In this document: one piece after another, positions 53,501 to 64,000 of the stretch | Layout of the letters: each line of letters starts with the position of its first letter | Numbering within the stretch: the stretch's first letter is position 1 | From: Cymbomonas tetramitiformis | Lineage: Eukaryota; Chlorophyta; Pyramimonadophyceae; Pyramimonadales; Pyramimonadaceae | Assembly: GCA_001247695.2 (NCBI GenBank) | Contig: LGRX02035411.1 | Coordinates: 62,001-126,000, forward strand | Reading direction: 5' to 3' | DNA: 64,000 nt | Translations under genes and position numbers: made by a program | Notes under the pieces: model-generated | Told to the model about the DNA's origin: nothing | Databases searched by the model: none | Seen by the model: the letters and a program-made list of their open reading frames with translations, nothing else

Positions 53501-56500
53501 ACGCCAAATGGTGACGCCGCGGGGCGTCGCCTGGGCCGGCCAGCGCGGAGGCCGCGGGGCGTCACCGGAGATGTCGAGGGCGTGCAGCGCAGTGCTGTGC
53601 TTCAGATCGTTGGCGAGCAGCAGCGCGTCGGCGGGGCTGAGGTCATACTCGGATAGATCCAGCTCCCGGACATCGAGCAGCAGCGCGCCGCAGAGCCTGA
53701 GGGGCGCGGGCCGGCGCTGCGCGGCCGCACAGAGCAGCCGCGCCGCCGCGCAGAAGAAGTGCGCGCTGTCGTAGTGGTTGTGGCGATAGACCGCGGGGGA
53801 TTCCGGCGCAAACCGTACGTTCAGGGTGCGCAGCGAGGACGCGGCCGAGCTCCGCTTCCCGAGATCCGCGGCGAGCAGCATCGCGTCCCAGGGGTAAAAG
53901 TCCTCGCCTGAGAGGTCCAGGGCCTCGGCCCCGGGCGCGACCCCGCACAGCGTCCTCAGGGGGGCGCAGCGCTTGAAGGCCGCCACGATCGCCTCGGCAC
54001 CCCGCTGCTCCAGATCGTTGTGAAGAAGGTTGAGGCTGGTCACGCCCCAGCTGCCCGGGCGCTGGCGCCGCGCCATCTCCCCCGCGAGCAGCTCCGCGTC
54101 GGGGAGCCCGAGGCCCGCGCAGGAGAGGTCCAGCGCGGTCAAGCCCGGGGCCACGCCGCACACCGACACCAAGGTGGCGCTCTGCTTGAGCGCCGCCAGC
54201 GCCGCCGCGCGGCCGGCTTTCGCCAGCCGGCACCCGAGCAGATTCACGGTTCGCAGGGACCCCCCCGCGCGCCTGCTTCCACGCTGGGCGAGCTCCAGCC
54301 CGCGGAGCAGCTCGAGGCCCGGGTTGCCCCCGAGGTCCAGGGTCTCCAGCGAGCGGCTGGAGCGCAGGCCCGGGGAGAGCGCGGCCAAGCCCGGCGGCCC
54401 GACGTGCGCGGCGCGTAAGGAGAGGGAGGTGAGCGCCGTGGTCCGCAGGAGAGCGTCTCCGAGGGCCGCGAAGCCGCCGACCTCCTCGTCGCCGTCGGCC
54501 GCCGCCGTCCCCCGTCCGAGGGGGTTGCCGTCCAGGACCAGCGCGCGCAGCACATCGCCGTGTCCGAGCCCCGCGGCGAAAGCGGCGGCGCCGCGCCACC
54601 CGATGAAGTTGTCGCGCAGGGAGAGAGAGGTGAGCGCGGCGCTGCGCCTCAGGGCCTCCCCGAGGGCGCGCACCCCCTCCGGGCGCTCCTCGGTCCGCGC
54701 GCTGGCGGCCCCGAGGCCGTTGCTGTCCAATCGGAGCGAAGCGAGCGCGGACCCAGGCCGAGTCAGCAGCTCGCTGAGCACCAGCGCCCCGGGAAGTCCC
54801 ACCGCGCCGCCGGTGAGATCGAGCGCGGTGACGGACCCCTGCTCCAGGCTCCGCACCGGGATGCCGCCGAAGTCCCGCAAGGAGGGGAGGGCGAGCACCG
54901 CGCGGGCCAGGACCGAAGCGCTCTCCCACCCTATGTCCAGATTGTGAGACATGTCGAGGGCGCTCAGAGTGCCACTCGTCCCCGACATCAGCCCCTCGGC
55001 AACGCTCGAAGCTGGCCCATCTTTCAGCGCAGAGTCCTGCAGGTTCAGCGCGGTTAGGAGCGTGTTCGTCTTCAGAGCCACCATGAGGTCGACAAGGTAC
55101 GCCGCCTGGCCGAGAGAGTCCGACATGTGATTCCCGCTCACGTCGAGCGCAGTCAACGCGACGTGACCCGAGAGCTCCCCGGCGAGCAACCTTCCGTCCT
55201 CCGGTGTCAACGCGCAAGCGGAGAGGTTCGCTGCGGTCGCGTCTGGTGGAATGCCGCACACAGAGGTGAGAGTTCGGCTGCGTCGGAGGGCTCCGAGGAT
55301 GGCATCTCGGCCGCGATGCCCGAGCGGGTTCCCGCGCAGGTCGAGGGTGCGCAGCGCGACGTTGGATTCCCTCTCGGCCTGCGACTCCTTGCCCGCGCTC
55401 GGAGCCAGCTTCTCCGCCAAAGCGGTGGCACCCGCATTCCCGCAGCAGTTGTCTGCTCGAGACAAACACTGAACACGAGTAAGCGCCCGGGCGTTGAGCC
55501 CAGGAGTTGAAGCACTGGTGCACAGAGGCTGACATCGATTGAGTGTTCGGTGGATCGATTGTTCGATCGACTGAGGGATTTAAGGGACAAAGCGCTAAAT
55601 TCTCGAGTCACCAACCCTCACCTGCCAGGTTGAGGGTCTGCAGAGAGCCGTAGAAGGCGGGGGCGGCCGCCGGAAACAGCGCCTCAGCCAAAGCCGCGAC
55701 ATCCTCGCATGTCATGTTTGTGCCTATGCGTGACACCGCACCCCACCCCCCAAAAGTCGCACCACCACGTTCATGCAGTGCCGCGCCCTCGTCACAGCGT
55801 GGTGATGGAAGCATACACGAGCGTGTCTGCGAGAAGCCACCTGATAGGTCGAGACTGGTCAGCGAGCAGTGGAGCGGCCCCTTCTTCAGATCAGCACATA
55901 GGAGCATCAGATCCCAAGGTTGCATGCCGGACAGCCTAGTCTGGCCGTCAAGTCTGAGATTCCGTGACGGGTCCAGCGTAGTGATGCCGGGCTCGAGCCC
56001 GCACAGCGACAGGAGGGTGCCGCTGTCCTCGAAGGCCCGCACGATGGCCCGCGCGCCCTCGAGCCCGAGCGCGTTGTGCAGCAAGTTGAGCGTGCGCAGC
56101 GAGCGGTTGTTTCCCAAGAGCTTGGCCAGCGCCAGAGCGCCGGGCAGGTCGATGTTCGCAAAGCGCAGATCCACCTCGGTGAGCGTGTTGGCCTTGATGC
56201 GCTTCACGGGGATCTCGCAAAACACCTCCAAGGTGGGGTGCGTCACCGCCAGGTAGGCGAGCTGCTCAGCGTCGTGTCCATGGATGTTGTTGCCAGAGAC
56301 GTTAAGTGCGCTCAGGGCACCAGCCCGGCTGAACAGCGCAGCAAGCCCGTCTACTATCGCATCGACTCCGGAAGGGCAAAGCTGGTTCTCTGCAAAGAAA
56401 AGGGCTCCCACGTGACACCTGGCAGTCAGTAGCTCACACTACGGCGCGTCGAGGAAGAGGGCGTGCAGAAGATCCCCTTTTGCGAACAGCTGCGCTTGAA

Positions 56501-57494
56501 ACCAGCCAGCTCACCCGCCAAATCTTAAACCTTAATATGCGCCACCAAAGGGAAGGGGGGATAACCCTAAGGCCGAGCAGCACAACTACTTTGGCGGTGG
56601 GAACACCCCTTCTCCGGAGGGGGGCGGACCCCCTCTCCGCAGGGGGGGCGGAGGGTTTCGCAGGAGCTCAGTTTACTTGCTCCCCTTCGAAATAAAGCAC
56701 AGAATCGATATCATCACACTTCTTGCACATCATCGCATTCCAGAAAAAGCGCAAAAACCGCGCAGCGCACTGTCCCTCAGACGGGACTGCGGCGCGGGAA
56801 GAAGGAAAGGTGCACCTGAGAGGTCGAGGAGCTGTAAAGCACGCCCGTTGTGCCGCAGCAGTTCCCCGAGGCCATTCAACAGCTCTTGGAGGGGCCCTAA
56901 CGCTGCGTGCCGCAGTTTTCCCTGCAGATCCAAGCCGCGAAGCTGGAACAGGCCGGAGGCTGGTAGACCGGTCAAGTAGGCGACCACACGAGAACCACTG
57001 TCTGGCAAGTAGAAGTTAGTTTGCGGACGAAAGGGGCCTTCCACGGAGCGGAGGTGCGGATTCCGCTTGCGAAACAGTGGCGAAGCCAAATCTAAGATAT
57101 CATCTTCGTTCACACCACGCCCAAGCTGTACCATCTGCATCTCGGGGCAGCAGTTGAGTCCCTCGGCGACGTGACGCCAACGAATGAGGGGGCACGCGCG
57201 CAAGTCAAGGCGCTTGCATCGCGCGCCTCCAATTCGCATAATCTCCTCAACGTGGTCGGCATTGTCATCAGCGCCGGCGGTGATGGTCTCCCACAGCCGG
57301 CACCCCGTGGGCCCGGCAATGAGCTCGCGCCACCTAATGCACACCGCACTGCTCTTGCACAGGTCGCGAATGTTCCCGAGGTGTGCCAAGCACGTTATGA
57401 GCAGATCGTCGTCGATAAGCGCGTCGATCGGACAGCAGCGAGCGACGCCACGCGCCTGGGAGTCTTCCATGGCCTGAGTGAGAGGCCTTCTCAA
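50561..57494 (-). CDS. F-box protein with long ribonuclease-inhibitor-type LRR array
   Basis: Exons in coding order: 57494-56816, 56389-55841, 55723-55622, 55452-53566, 53313-53017, 52527-50698 and probably 50640-50561. Exon 1 carries an F-box (residues about 22-70: PIDALIDDDLLITCLAHLGN, CIRWRELI). The rest, about 1,550 residues, is RI-like LRR of the form LxSLxLxxNxxGxxGAxALA, with inserted LxxLCGLxPG-type spacers. Every joined exon restores an LRR (for example LDLS-ENQLCPSGVDAIV, LNLA-DNCCGNAG, LNLSG-HALMLFLD). Six joins are phase 1 at the same point of the repeat, which makes the model self-consistent. The last short exon (GRGTGAKTERFPCMTFEM... stop) is less certain. F-box/LRR proteins usually give substrate choice to SCF E3 ligases; here the substrate is unknown. 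An earlier start than 57494 is possible. Confidence 0.75.
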
Positions 57495-58557
57495 GACCTG
57501 TCAGAGCTCGCAAAAGGGTTCAAAGTTACAGTTGCAAATTGCACTACTATGCGTCAGCACTGGAAAGGTTGTGTGCCGAATCAGTAAGCGTCGTTCTGTG
57601 TGTTTTGGAAAACTTTTGGAAAAGCTGGCTCTATGTATTCTATATAAGGCAACACCGACTCTCTCTCTCTCTCTCTCTCTCTATGTGTGCCTGGAACAAT
57701 ATAGAGCGCCATTTACTATATATGGCGTTTAGTATATGGCGTTCTATATATCCTGCCTTGGATATTGTATACCCACGAGGAATTCACACCTATGCCGCGC
57801 CGAAGGTATTTTATGCACACCTTAGGAAATTTCGGGCTTGCACGCTCCTCTACACCTGCGACCTCAAAATTCCCTTTCCAGATATCAATTCCGACCCTTG
57901 CTAAACAGCTCGCTTCGATTCAGCAACACAACAATTTTAAGTACTGTACTCTATGCACGCCCTCCTTAAGTGGCAGCACATCACAATCCGACTCTCTTAG
58001 ACAAATTGGGGTTGTACGCTTTTCTAAATACCAAGGGCCGGTATCGATATTTTGATATCTTGATATATCGATACATCGGAAATATCATATCTCTCGATAG
58101 TTTTTTGGGAGTTATCATATCTCTCGATAGTTTTTTGGGAGTTATCATATCTCTCGATAGTTTTTTTGGAGTTATCATATCTCTCGATAACCTTATTTAC
58201 TTTATCAATATCTCTCGATACCGTTTTTTTGAATTTCCATATCGATTTATCGATACGGACTCTGGGGTTGATATCGATAACTGCCACAAGTCCCACAACT
58301 CTGGACGTGATATCGAGATATCGAATTATCGGGATCGGGCATCGGGGATGACACAAATTTCAAATTCAAATCTAAATTCAATTCAATTCTGAATCGGATC
58401 CCAGTAAGGTCGTCGTATTACGACGAATCAAATTCGGCAAATATGTATTTCCGAGATCGACTGGCATTGAAGTTCATGCCCTCACTCACCGCTTTAAATT
58501 CAAGATTTCGCGCACTTTACCCAGAAACCGAGCCAGTTTCAAACAAACCGACTGAAA
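57495..58557. other. intergenic DNA between divergent genes, with simple repeats
   Basis: Lies between the start of the F-box/LRR gene (-) and the chromodomain gene (+), so it probably holds both promoters. Contains a CT microsatellite (57657-57681), an AT-rich TATGGCGTT inverted cluster (57695-57755) and four 30-bp tandem copies of CTCTCGATAGTTTTTTGGGA (58082-58200). No gene recognised. Confidence 0.5.
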
Positions 58558-59507
58558 ATGGGGAAGCGTGGATCAGGTAATAAGCGTCGTAAGGCGGCCT
58601 CATCTGCAGACATCACACTAGTGCCTCAGGGCGGCGGTTCCATCAAGCGGACCCCTCGAAATCCCTTCGATCCCATCGGCTCAGATGACACGGATTTCCG
58701 AGTTCGAGAGATTCGAGCCGAGCGCACGGCGGGAACTAAGCTTCGGTGGCTTATAAGTTGGGAAGGCTTCGATGACTCCGCAGATACCTGGGAGCCCATT
58801 GAAAACCTTGTGGGCTGCGAGCAGGCGCTTACATTATTCAGGCAACAACGCGATGAGTCCACAACTGCAGCCTCTGAAAGGGCAAAGAAGAGGAAGGCGG
58901 AGAGGGCAGCTGAAGTTGACCTCACGGGTAAGTATTGGTTGAGAAGTTCGTTTTTACCATCATGTTGCGTGCCTTCGTTCGTTGTTGCCTATGTACTCTG
59001 GCATTGATCGTTCGTTCACCGTTGTCCCTCTTCGTTATCTGTCGTTTCGTTACGACCGACGATGCGTGCGTGCATCCACCGACCACCGACTGACTAACTA
59101 TTACTTCGTTTACTGTTTTGCACGCAGCCGATGAAGATGCCGAATGGAAGGACGGTGCCAAGTCCAAACGGAAGGCTGCGTGCCGGCAACACTTCATGTA
59201 CAAGGTATCCGAGGACAACGAGAAGATCGTCGTTGTCTACTGTAAGACTTGCGGCCCGACTTTCGTTGTGGGCTATTCTGGGAACATCTCCAACATGCGC
59301 AGCCACCTCTCCCATGTCCACAAGGACATCTACTGCCAACTGGTGGTCGCCAACAGTCAGACGAGTGATATGGCTACTACCCAAATTCATGGTCCTACCA
59401 CAAGGACCAACGGGCAATTGCGGTTTCGATCACTAAATCGACTATTTGAGGCACGGGCAACATTTGCACATGATATTTATGAGTCAAATGAATTTTATTT
59501 CTTATAG
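58558..59507 (+). pseudogene. chromodomain-BED zinc-finger gene cut by element D
   Basis: Exon 1 (58558-58927) starts at ATG with a basic tail (MGKRGSGNKRRKAASS), then a chromodomain at residues about 48-100 (FRVREIRAERTAGTKLRWLI, SWEGFDDSADTWEPIENLV). An intron (58928-59127) joins in phase to exon 2, reading LTADEDAEW, then a BED-type finger (CKTCG ... NISNMRSHLSHVHKD). Chromodomains bind methylated histone tails. BED fingers are DNA-binding modules common in hAT transposases and genes derived from them. At 59371 the TIR element D begins, so the frame runs into transposon sequence and stops at 59507. Either the gene is broken, or it is a chromodomain-carrying transposase relic. Confidence 0.65.
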
Positions 59508-60409
59508 CGGCGGCCCCCATGAGACTTTAGGTGTGTGGTTGAACGACACGCTTTAGGGGTGTAATTTCACCAAAAGCTTGAAGAAAATGGTGGTCCTACC
59601 ACAAGGACCACCGTTATTTTGAGTATTAGGAGTCACATGGGGGGCTCACGGTGATGCTCATGGTTATACATCTTGAGTTTATGACCAAATAAGATAACCG
59701 AATCGGTTACTTCGCACCCTCATCATCATTTCCGCTCTATTTCAGCATGGCGCATGTTCAACACAATGCAAATTCCGAATTTAGTGAATTCCGGACTTTA
59801 GAAATTGACATTCATCCATCCTAAAAATGTACACGCCAGTCGAAAAATAAGATATTTGGATGATGTTAGACTCTCAGAAATTCGCAATACATATATACTT
59901 GAAGATTTAATGTGCCGCACACACCAACCTTGCGATATATGCCCTCTAGCAAGCAATTATGCGATGGCTGGCTGGTCAGCTCGCGTGACCACTGTTTTAG
60001 GGGGGAAACCAACGAGCCAATATATTAGAGGGGAAGCCAACGAGCCAACGAGCCAATATATGCATTCCAACCGGGCCTACCGCCCAAATATGATTGGGAC
60101 ATATGTACAGGTTCAATTTGATGGTATCCGCGCAGGTGTAGTGTTGATATATGATTGGTAAAAAAGTATTGAAGATGAGTCACTAATTTGCCACATTTTG
60201 AATGTTCCAAAAAATTCGTTTTCAAAAATTTGAGTGTAGAGGTTTGAAATGCGTTCGTCATGGATATATGGGATGGATATAGGCCAAACCAGCGTTTAAA
60301 TAAATTAATATAGGACCTATATATACCACCTTTCATTGGTTAGACACCACAAATCACGGGAGATGGCCAATTAAATTATCGGAACAATGGTCCTCGTGGT
60401 AGGACCAAA

Positions 60410-60664
60410 TGCTGAAATCTGTATAGGCAGCCCTGACCGGGAGTCCCGGTGCAGGCCCCTATGACAGATTCCTAGGACCAACACTGGACTACTGACTGAT
60501 CTGTAGGTTCGTACTGTGACACACGCTGTGTCACAGGTAGGCTAGACACCGAGACCGTCCGAGACCGTTCCGGGTATATCTAGCTTAGGGTTTATTTATC
60601 CTATACAGTTTATCCACACGAGTACGGGACTTTCTGATATCTAGTGTACTTGGATATTCCGGTA
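60410..60664 (+). repeat. 5' LTR of element E
   Basis: 255 bp, TGCTGAAATCTG to ATTCCGGTA, with an inner palindrome GTGACACACGCTGTGTCAC (60518-60536). The interior then begins GGTCGTGGCCCCATCC, the candidate primer-binding site. Confidence 0.9.
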
Positions 60665-61062
60665 GGTCGTGGCCCCATCCACGTTTTCATTCCACTTGCT
60701 ATCTTGGCCATGATTGGCTAAGCAGCCGCTTGAAGAGGTGGTGCGCACTTGCGCGTTTGGGTGCGACTAGGATTTGGACATGATTTTACGGTAGGCGTCT
60801 TTTGCGGCTGCGAGTCATGGGCACCGCGCGTTGCTATTGCTCGGTTGTGGCAATGTTCATTTGCGTTGTTCTGCCTGCACTGATCCCGCTGGTTTACGTA
60901 TTTTGGGCTGGTGCTCCGGACGCCTTCGACCACATCGACATTTGCAAGTGCCCCACGCTCTTTTCGCCGCTCCGCACGTTCTGCCGTTGCGTCTTCCCTC
61001 CACTTCCGCCACAACACCCAAACGTGCTCCCGCGCATCATCTTTTCTCTGGCTTTCAGAAGT

Positions 61063-63390
61063 ATGGCTACATCTACACGAGCTCGCAAACGCCTATTGAG
61101 GGACTCCGACTTGGACGCCTCTATACGGCTTTTGGATGCGGTTCGGGACACTCCGACCGCTAGCACTCCACCTGTGGTGCCCCCTGCTGTTTCCAGCAAC
61201 TCCGACACCGCTGTCGCGTTGCGGAAGCATCTTGTTGACCAGCACGCCTCTGTTGACGTGGTCTACAAGGGGAGGTTGCATCGGGCTTGGGCCAAGGGTA
61301 TCCGCGAGGATATCCTTGGTTCCAAGAAACATCATTATCGTGGCACTGACGACGCGGACCGCCTCTCCGAGCTGGTGGTGCAGCTTCGTACGGAGTTTCA
61401 GTCCGCTGGGCTGGATTTGTCTCCCTTTGACCTCGACGACCCCACCTCTCTGGTTATCGAGAAGGTTAATGGGCTTCTCTACGACGTGTTGGCCCTCGTC
61501 GTGGAGCGCAACTCAGTGGCGGACACCTGGCTTCGCGGTACGGACTCCTCGGCTGACCGAGATGGACGTCGTGCTCTTATCGACATCATCAAGGGGAGCG
61601 TGCCGGCAGCTCTACGCGAGAGTCACCAGCAGGAGCACGCGGCTCTTCGTTATCCCGCGGGCGTTGACCCGCAGCCGATCTTGGCTCGTGAGCAACGTCT
61701 GGTGCGGGATAACCGCGCTCCTGACTGGCAGCCCACCGACGAGACCCGTAAGCTGTCACTCTACAACCGCCTCGACCCGATCTTCTACGCGGCGGTGAAG
61801 GTGCGTTATCCGCTTGCGGGTGACCTCGGCGGAGTCACTCTCCGCTCGCTTCAGGCTCTCGTCGTGGCCATCTTCCAGGCATGGGCACAGTCGGACGAGG
61901 GGGCGGCAGTACGTGAGAAGCAGGTGCTGGGGATGGACGGTAAGCCCTCCGCTCTGGTCACGTCGTCGGAGTACACTGTACTCCTCGAGGAGATTGCGGC
62001 CTTGAAGGCCTTGGTGCGAGGTGGCCGTGCGGGCGGGGGACAGCAGCCGCAGCCGCAGCATCGGGGGAAGCAGCATCCGAGGGGGTTTCGCGTGGGTGCG
62101 GGCAACCCCCCCGCGGTCGGCTTCGACCGCGACAGCATGAAGGCCAAGCCGCTGTGCCACCGCTGCCGCAAGGCCGGTAAGGGAGAGGTGTATCACCCGT
62201 ATCGCGACTGCCCGCTTGGCGGTCGCCAACACTCACCAGCCACGGCCGCGGCTTTCTGCATTCCCATTGAGCAGGAGGACGCGGAGGGCCTGCACGCATT
62301 GGCGCTCGTGCAGGTCTTCCAGGACGCGGCGGACAGTGGACCAGAGGCCTTCTCGCATGCGGCGTTGGCGTATGGTCCGCCCGCGGTGCTCTCCGCGGAC
62401 GGCGTCGGTGGGATCGACGTGGCGGCCTACGGATTCAGCGTACCGCCTCCGCCTTCTGGCGGGACCGACGACGACGACATCTTGCGGCGGCTTGATGCCC
62501 TCACCTCTGAGGTTCAGGCCGCCCAAGAGCAGGTACATTACACCCACGCATCCTTTGTTCCTGGGAGTGCGGTTGAGGAGCATGCATCGGCTTTGGTGTG
62601 TGGCCCTGCCGCTGCGGCGGGGATCACACCGGAGGGGCAGGTTCCGGCAGGTGGTGCGGCGGCATCGGCGTCCGCCGTGCCGGCCCCTGCTATGCCTGTT
62701 TCGCAGGCGGAGGATGTACGGCCCGCGCCAGTTCAATCGGCGCGGGTGACCACCACAGAGGCGACACGCGGTGAGTTCGGTGGCTTCGTGCAGACAGTGA
62801 ATCACGCCGCCGTCCACCCCTCTGACCTGACAGGCTATGACACGGACGACTACGAGGATTACGCCGACGGTACTTTCGCCGTGAAGCCGCGGGCTCCGTC
62901 CGGTGCTATCGGATGCGGTGTGCCGCCTTTCGGCTTTGGCACTCCGGCAATCGGCGCTCTTGCGGTGCTCTCTCTGTTGTGCATTTCTTTTGCAGGTGTA
63001 TCTGCTTCGGCGTCCACAGCTTCTGCTGTGTCGGCATGTGCACCGGCTACGGAGGTGCCTTCGCCTGGTGGTGATCTCGATTGGGAGGCTCCGTCATTTT
63101 TCTCTACGAATGATTTTCTTGATCCGGTGATGACGGCTCGGGGTCTCCTATTGACTGACGATGTGCCACAGCTTCAGCCGCCCGAGCCTCCTGACACTTT
63201 GAGCTTTTTAGCACTTCAGGATTTGGCTCAAGCGGATTTGGGTATTGACATGGCGTTCTACTACGGCATGGCCTTACATGAGAGCGGACCTCTGGATGTT
63301 CAGCACTATTATGGAGCTGGTTACTTTACTTCCTACTATGGGATGGACTTCCGTGAGGCCACCGCTGACTACTTTGATACTGTCGATTGA
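61063..63390 (+). CDS. gag-like polyprotein of element E with hydrophobic segment
   Basis: The frame opens at 60802, but the ATG at 61063 (MATSTRARKRLL) is preferred because related elements start with a similar basic MA-x-R-rich peptide. The upstream part would add an unexplained membrane segment. From 61063 it is 775 aa. Residues about 40-300 are helical and probably capsid-like. A modified zinc knuckle (C365, C368, H378, C383: C-X2-C-X9-H-X4-C) binds nucleic acid in gag proteins. The remaining half is acidic and Ala/Pro-rich. A hydrophobic stretch (AIGALAVLSLLCISFAGVSA, residues about 624-645) follows DTDDYEDYADG. Membrane-type segments are not expected in gag of LTR retrotransposons. No protease motif is seen. 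Confidence 0.75.
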   Translation: MATSTRARKRLLRDSDLDASIRLLDAVRDTPTASTPPVVPPAVSSNSDTAVALRKHLVDQHASVDVVYKGRLHRAWAKGIREDILGSKKHHYRGTDDADRLSELVVQLRTEFQSAGLDLSPFDLDDPTSLVIEKVNGLLYDVLALVVERNSVADTWLRGTDSSADRDGRRALIDIIKGSVPAALRESHQQEHAALRYPAGVDPQPILAREQRLVRDNRAPDWQPTDETRKLSLYNRLDPIFYAAVKVRYPLAGDLGGVTLRSLQALVVAIFQAWAQSDEGAAVREKQVLGMDGKPSALVTSSEYTVLLEEIAALKALVRGGRAGGGQQPQPQHRGKQHPRGFRVGAGNPPAVGFDRDSMKAKPLCHRCRKAGKGEVYHPYRDCPLGGRQHSPATAAAFCIPIEQEDAEGLHALALVQVFQDAADSGPEAFSHAALAYGPPAVLSADGVGGIDVAAYGFSVPPPPSGGTDDDDILRRLDALTSEVQAAQEQVHYTHASFVPGSAVEEHASALVCGPAAAAGITPEGQVPAGGAAASASAVPAPAMPVSQAEDVRPAPVQSARVTTTEATRGEFGGFVQTVNHAAVHPSDLTGYDTDDYEDYADGTFAVKPRAPSGAIGCGVPPFGFGTPAIGALAVLSLLCISFAGVSASASTASAVSACAPATEVPSPGGDLDWEAPSFFSTNDFLDPVMTARGLLLTDDVPQLQPPEPPDTLSFLALQDLAQADLGIDMAFYYGMALHESGPLDVQHYYGAGYFTSYYGMDFREATADYFDTVD

Positions 63391-63722
63391 CTTCTTGCTC
63401 ACTCTGGAGGCACACCGACATGGTGGCGTGCAGAACTCCTGTGACCTCAAAGACTTCTTCAATCTGGTTTATGGTTTTGCTTTGACACCTTTGAAATCTT
63501 CAATTTGACTTGCTGGCACAGAGCCTTTCAGTAGTTTAGCAGGACCTTAATTGCCTGTGAGTTTCTGCTCTTGTGCTAGCTAGAGGGTTCTAATTTGTGT
63601 ATCAGAATTGCACAGTTAGATTAGCAGTTAGACCTTGTCACCCTGGCTCCTGCCCTAACACTTAACAGCCTTACATTTTCTGACTCTCCTAGCCAGTCAC
63701 CACCCACAGTGATGGGGTGGTG

Positions 63723-63977
63723 TGCTGAAATCTGTATAGGCAGCCCTGACCGGGAGTCCCGGTGCAGGCCCCTATGACAGATTCCTAGGACCAACACTGG
63801 ACTACTGACTGATCTGTAGGTTCGTACTGTGACACACGCTGTGTCACAGGTAGGCTAGACACCGAGACCGTCCGAGACCGTTCCGGGTATATCTAGCTTA
63901 GGGTTTATTTATCCTATACAGTTTATCCACACGAGTACGGGACTTTCTGATATCTAGTGTACTTGGATATTCCGGTA
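63723..63977 (+). repeat. 3' LTR of element E
   Basis: 255 bp, same sequence as the 5' LTR. It is preceded by GTGATGGGGTGGTG, the likely polypurine tract, which resembles the GGTGAGGTGGTG tract of the miniature elements. It is followed by the CCAAA duplicate. Confidence 0.9.
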
Positions 63978-64000
63978 CCAAATCGTCGATTTGGTCCTAC

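Larger units (their letters stand above)
60410..63977 (+). mobile_element. gag-only LTR retrotransposon E, identical LTRs
   Basis: LTRs of 255 bp (60410-60664 and 63723-63977) show no difference when compared base by base by eye. CCAAA flanks both sides (60405-60409 and 63978-63982). LTR ends are TG and TA. The 3.06-kb interior has one long gag-like ORF and no protease, integrase, RT or RNase H signature. The rest of the interior (63391-63722) is too short for pol. It resembles the non-autonomous gag-carrying LTR elements described in plants. Identical LTRs and an intact ORF imply very recent movement, with pol supplied in trans. Confidence 0.88.
59371..64000. mobile_element. TIR element D (family of C), right end beyond the window
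   Basis: Starts TGGCTACTACCC, matching the inverted right end of element C. The palindrome GGTCCTACCACAAGGACC lies just inside (59394) and again at 59594 and 60390. GATA (59367-59370) is the candidate 4-bp target copy, but the far side is not in the window. Element E is inserted at 60409. After E the sequence resumes as CCAAATCG-TCGATTTGGTCCTAC. The 59.5-60.4 kb interior shows no transposase motif. Confidence 0.6.

Noticed and set aside
53643..55535. 630-codon frame overlapping the LRR exon on the same strand
   Set aside because: It is an Arg/Ala/Gly-rich shadow frame of GC-rich LRR sequence. The real frame shows regular LRR motifs and correct splicing phases.
60802..61062. Upstream start of the element E gag with an N-terminal membrane segment
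   Set aside because: In frame, but the basic MATSTRAR start fits the pattern of relatives. The leader is probably untranslated, although it cannot be fully excluded.

Overview
The window is nuclear DNA of a eukaryote with spliceosomal (GT-AG) introns: several multi-exon genes, long AT-rich intergenic stretches, one assembly gap (14,901-15,598) and dense nested transposable elements. Gene content (R2TP co-chaperone, F-box protein with ribonuclease-inhibitor-type LRRs, KH, chromodomain and PHD proteins) and the intron style suggest a unicellular alga or other protist. A green alga is possible, but the sequence alone does not settle the lineage.

Layout. 1-2.5 kb: tandem repeats, a 215-bp direct duplication and a tyrosine-recombinase fragment (- strand). 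3.2-7.0 kb: a KH-domain, Q/M-rich RNA-binding protein gene (+). 8.0-17.2 kb: a decayed gag-like retroelement (-) split by a young 1.65-kb LTR element (A), then a second such element (B, -) whose 3'-side LTR is split by a fold-back element that itself holds another TIR element (C). 17.2-20.3 kb: CAATA/ATTG-rich satellite-like DNA, duplicated minus-strand exons, a compact tRNA-like gene and a tRNA-derived repeat. 20.6-22.5 kb: a four-exon gene joining a CACTA-transposase-like (DUF4216-like) region to a PHD finger. 24.5-29.8 kb: LTR elements F and G with two Tc1/mariner-like insertions. 31.4-45.9 kb: one large RPAP3/SPAG1-like gene with five TPR modules, repeated acidic linkers and an RPAP3 C-terminal domain. 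47.3-49.0 kb: LTR element H. 50.6-57.5 kb: an F-box/LRR gene (-) of at least seven exons. 58.6-59.5 kb: a chromodomain-BED zinc-finger gene cut by a TIR element (D), which is itself split by a very young gag-only LTR retrotransposon (E, 60.4-64.0 kb).

The most novel material is the family of miniature LTR elements (A, B, F, G, H). All carry versions of one unrecognised short ORF. It is exactly 141 aa in both A and B (76 of 141 residues identical, no gaps). All also share a UUCG-capped hairpin joined to the polypurine tract and non-canonical LTR ends. The RPAP3-like gene, with five TPR modules and about eleven copies of an LVVEESDEE-type motif, is the most unusual host gene.
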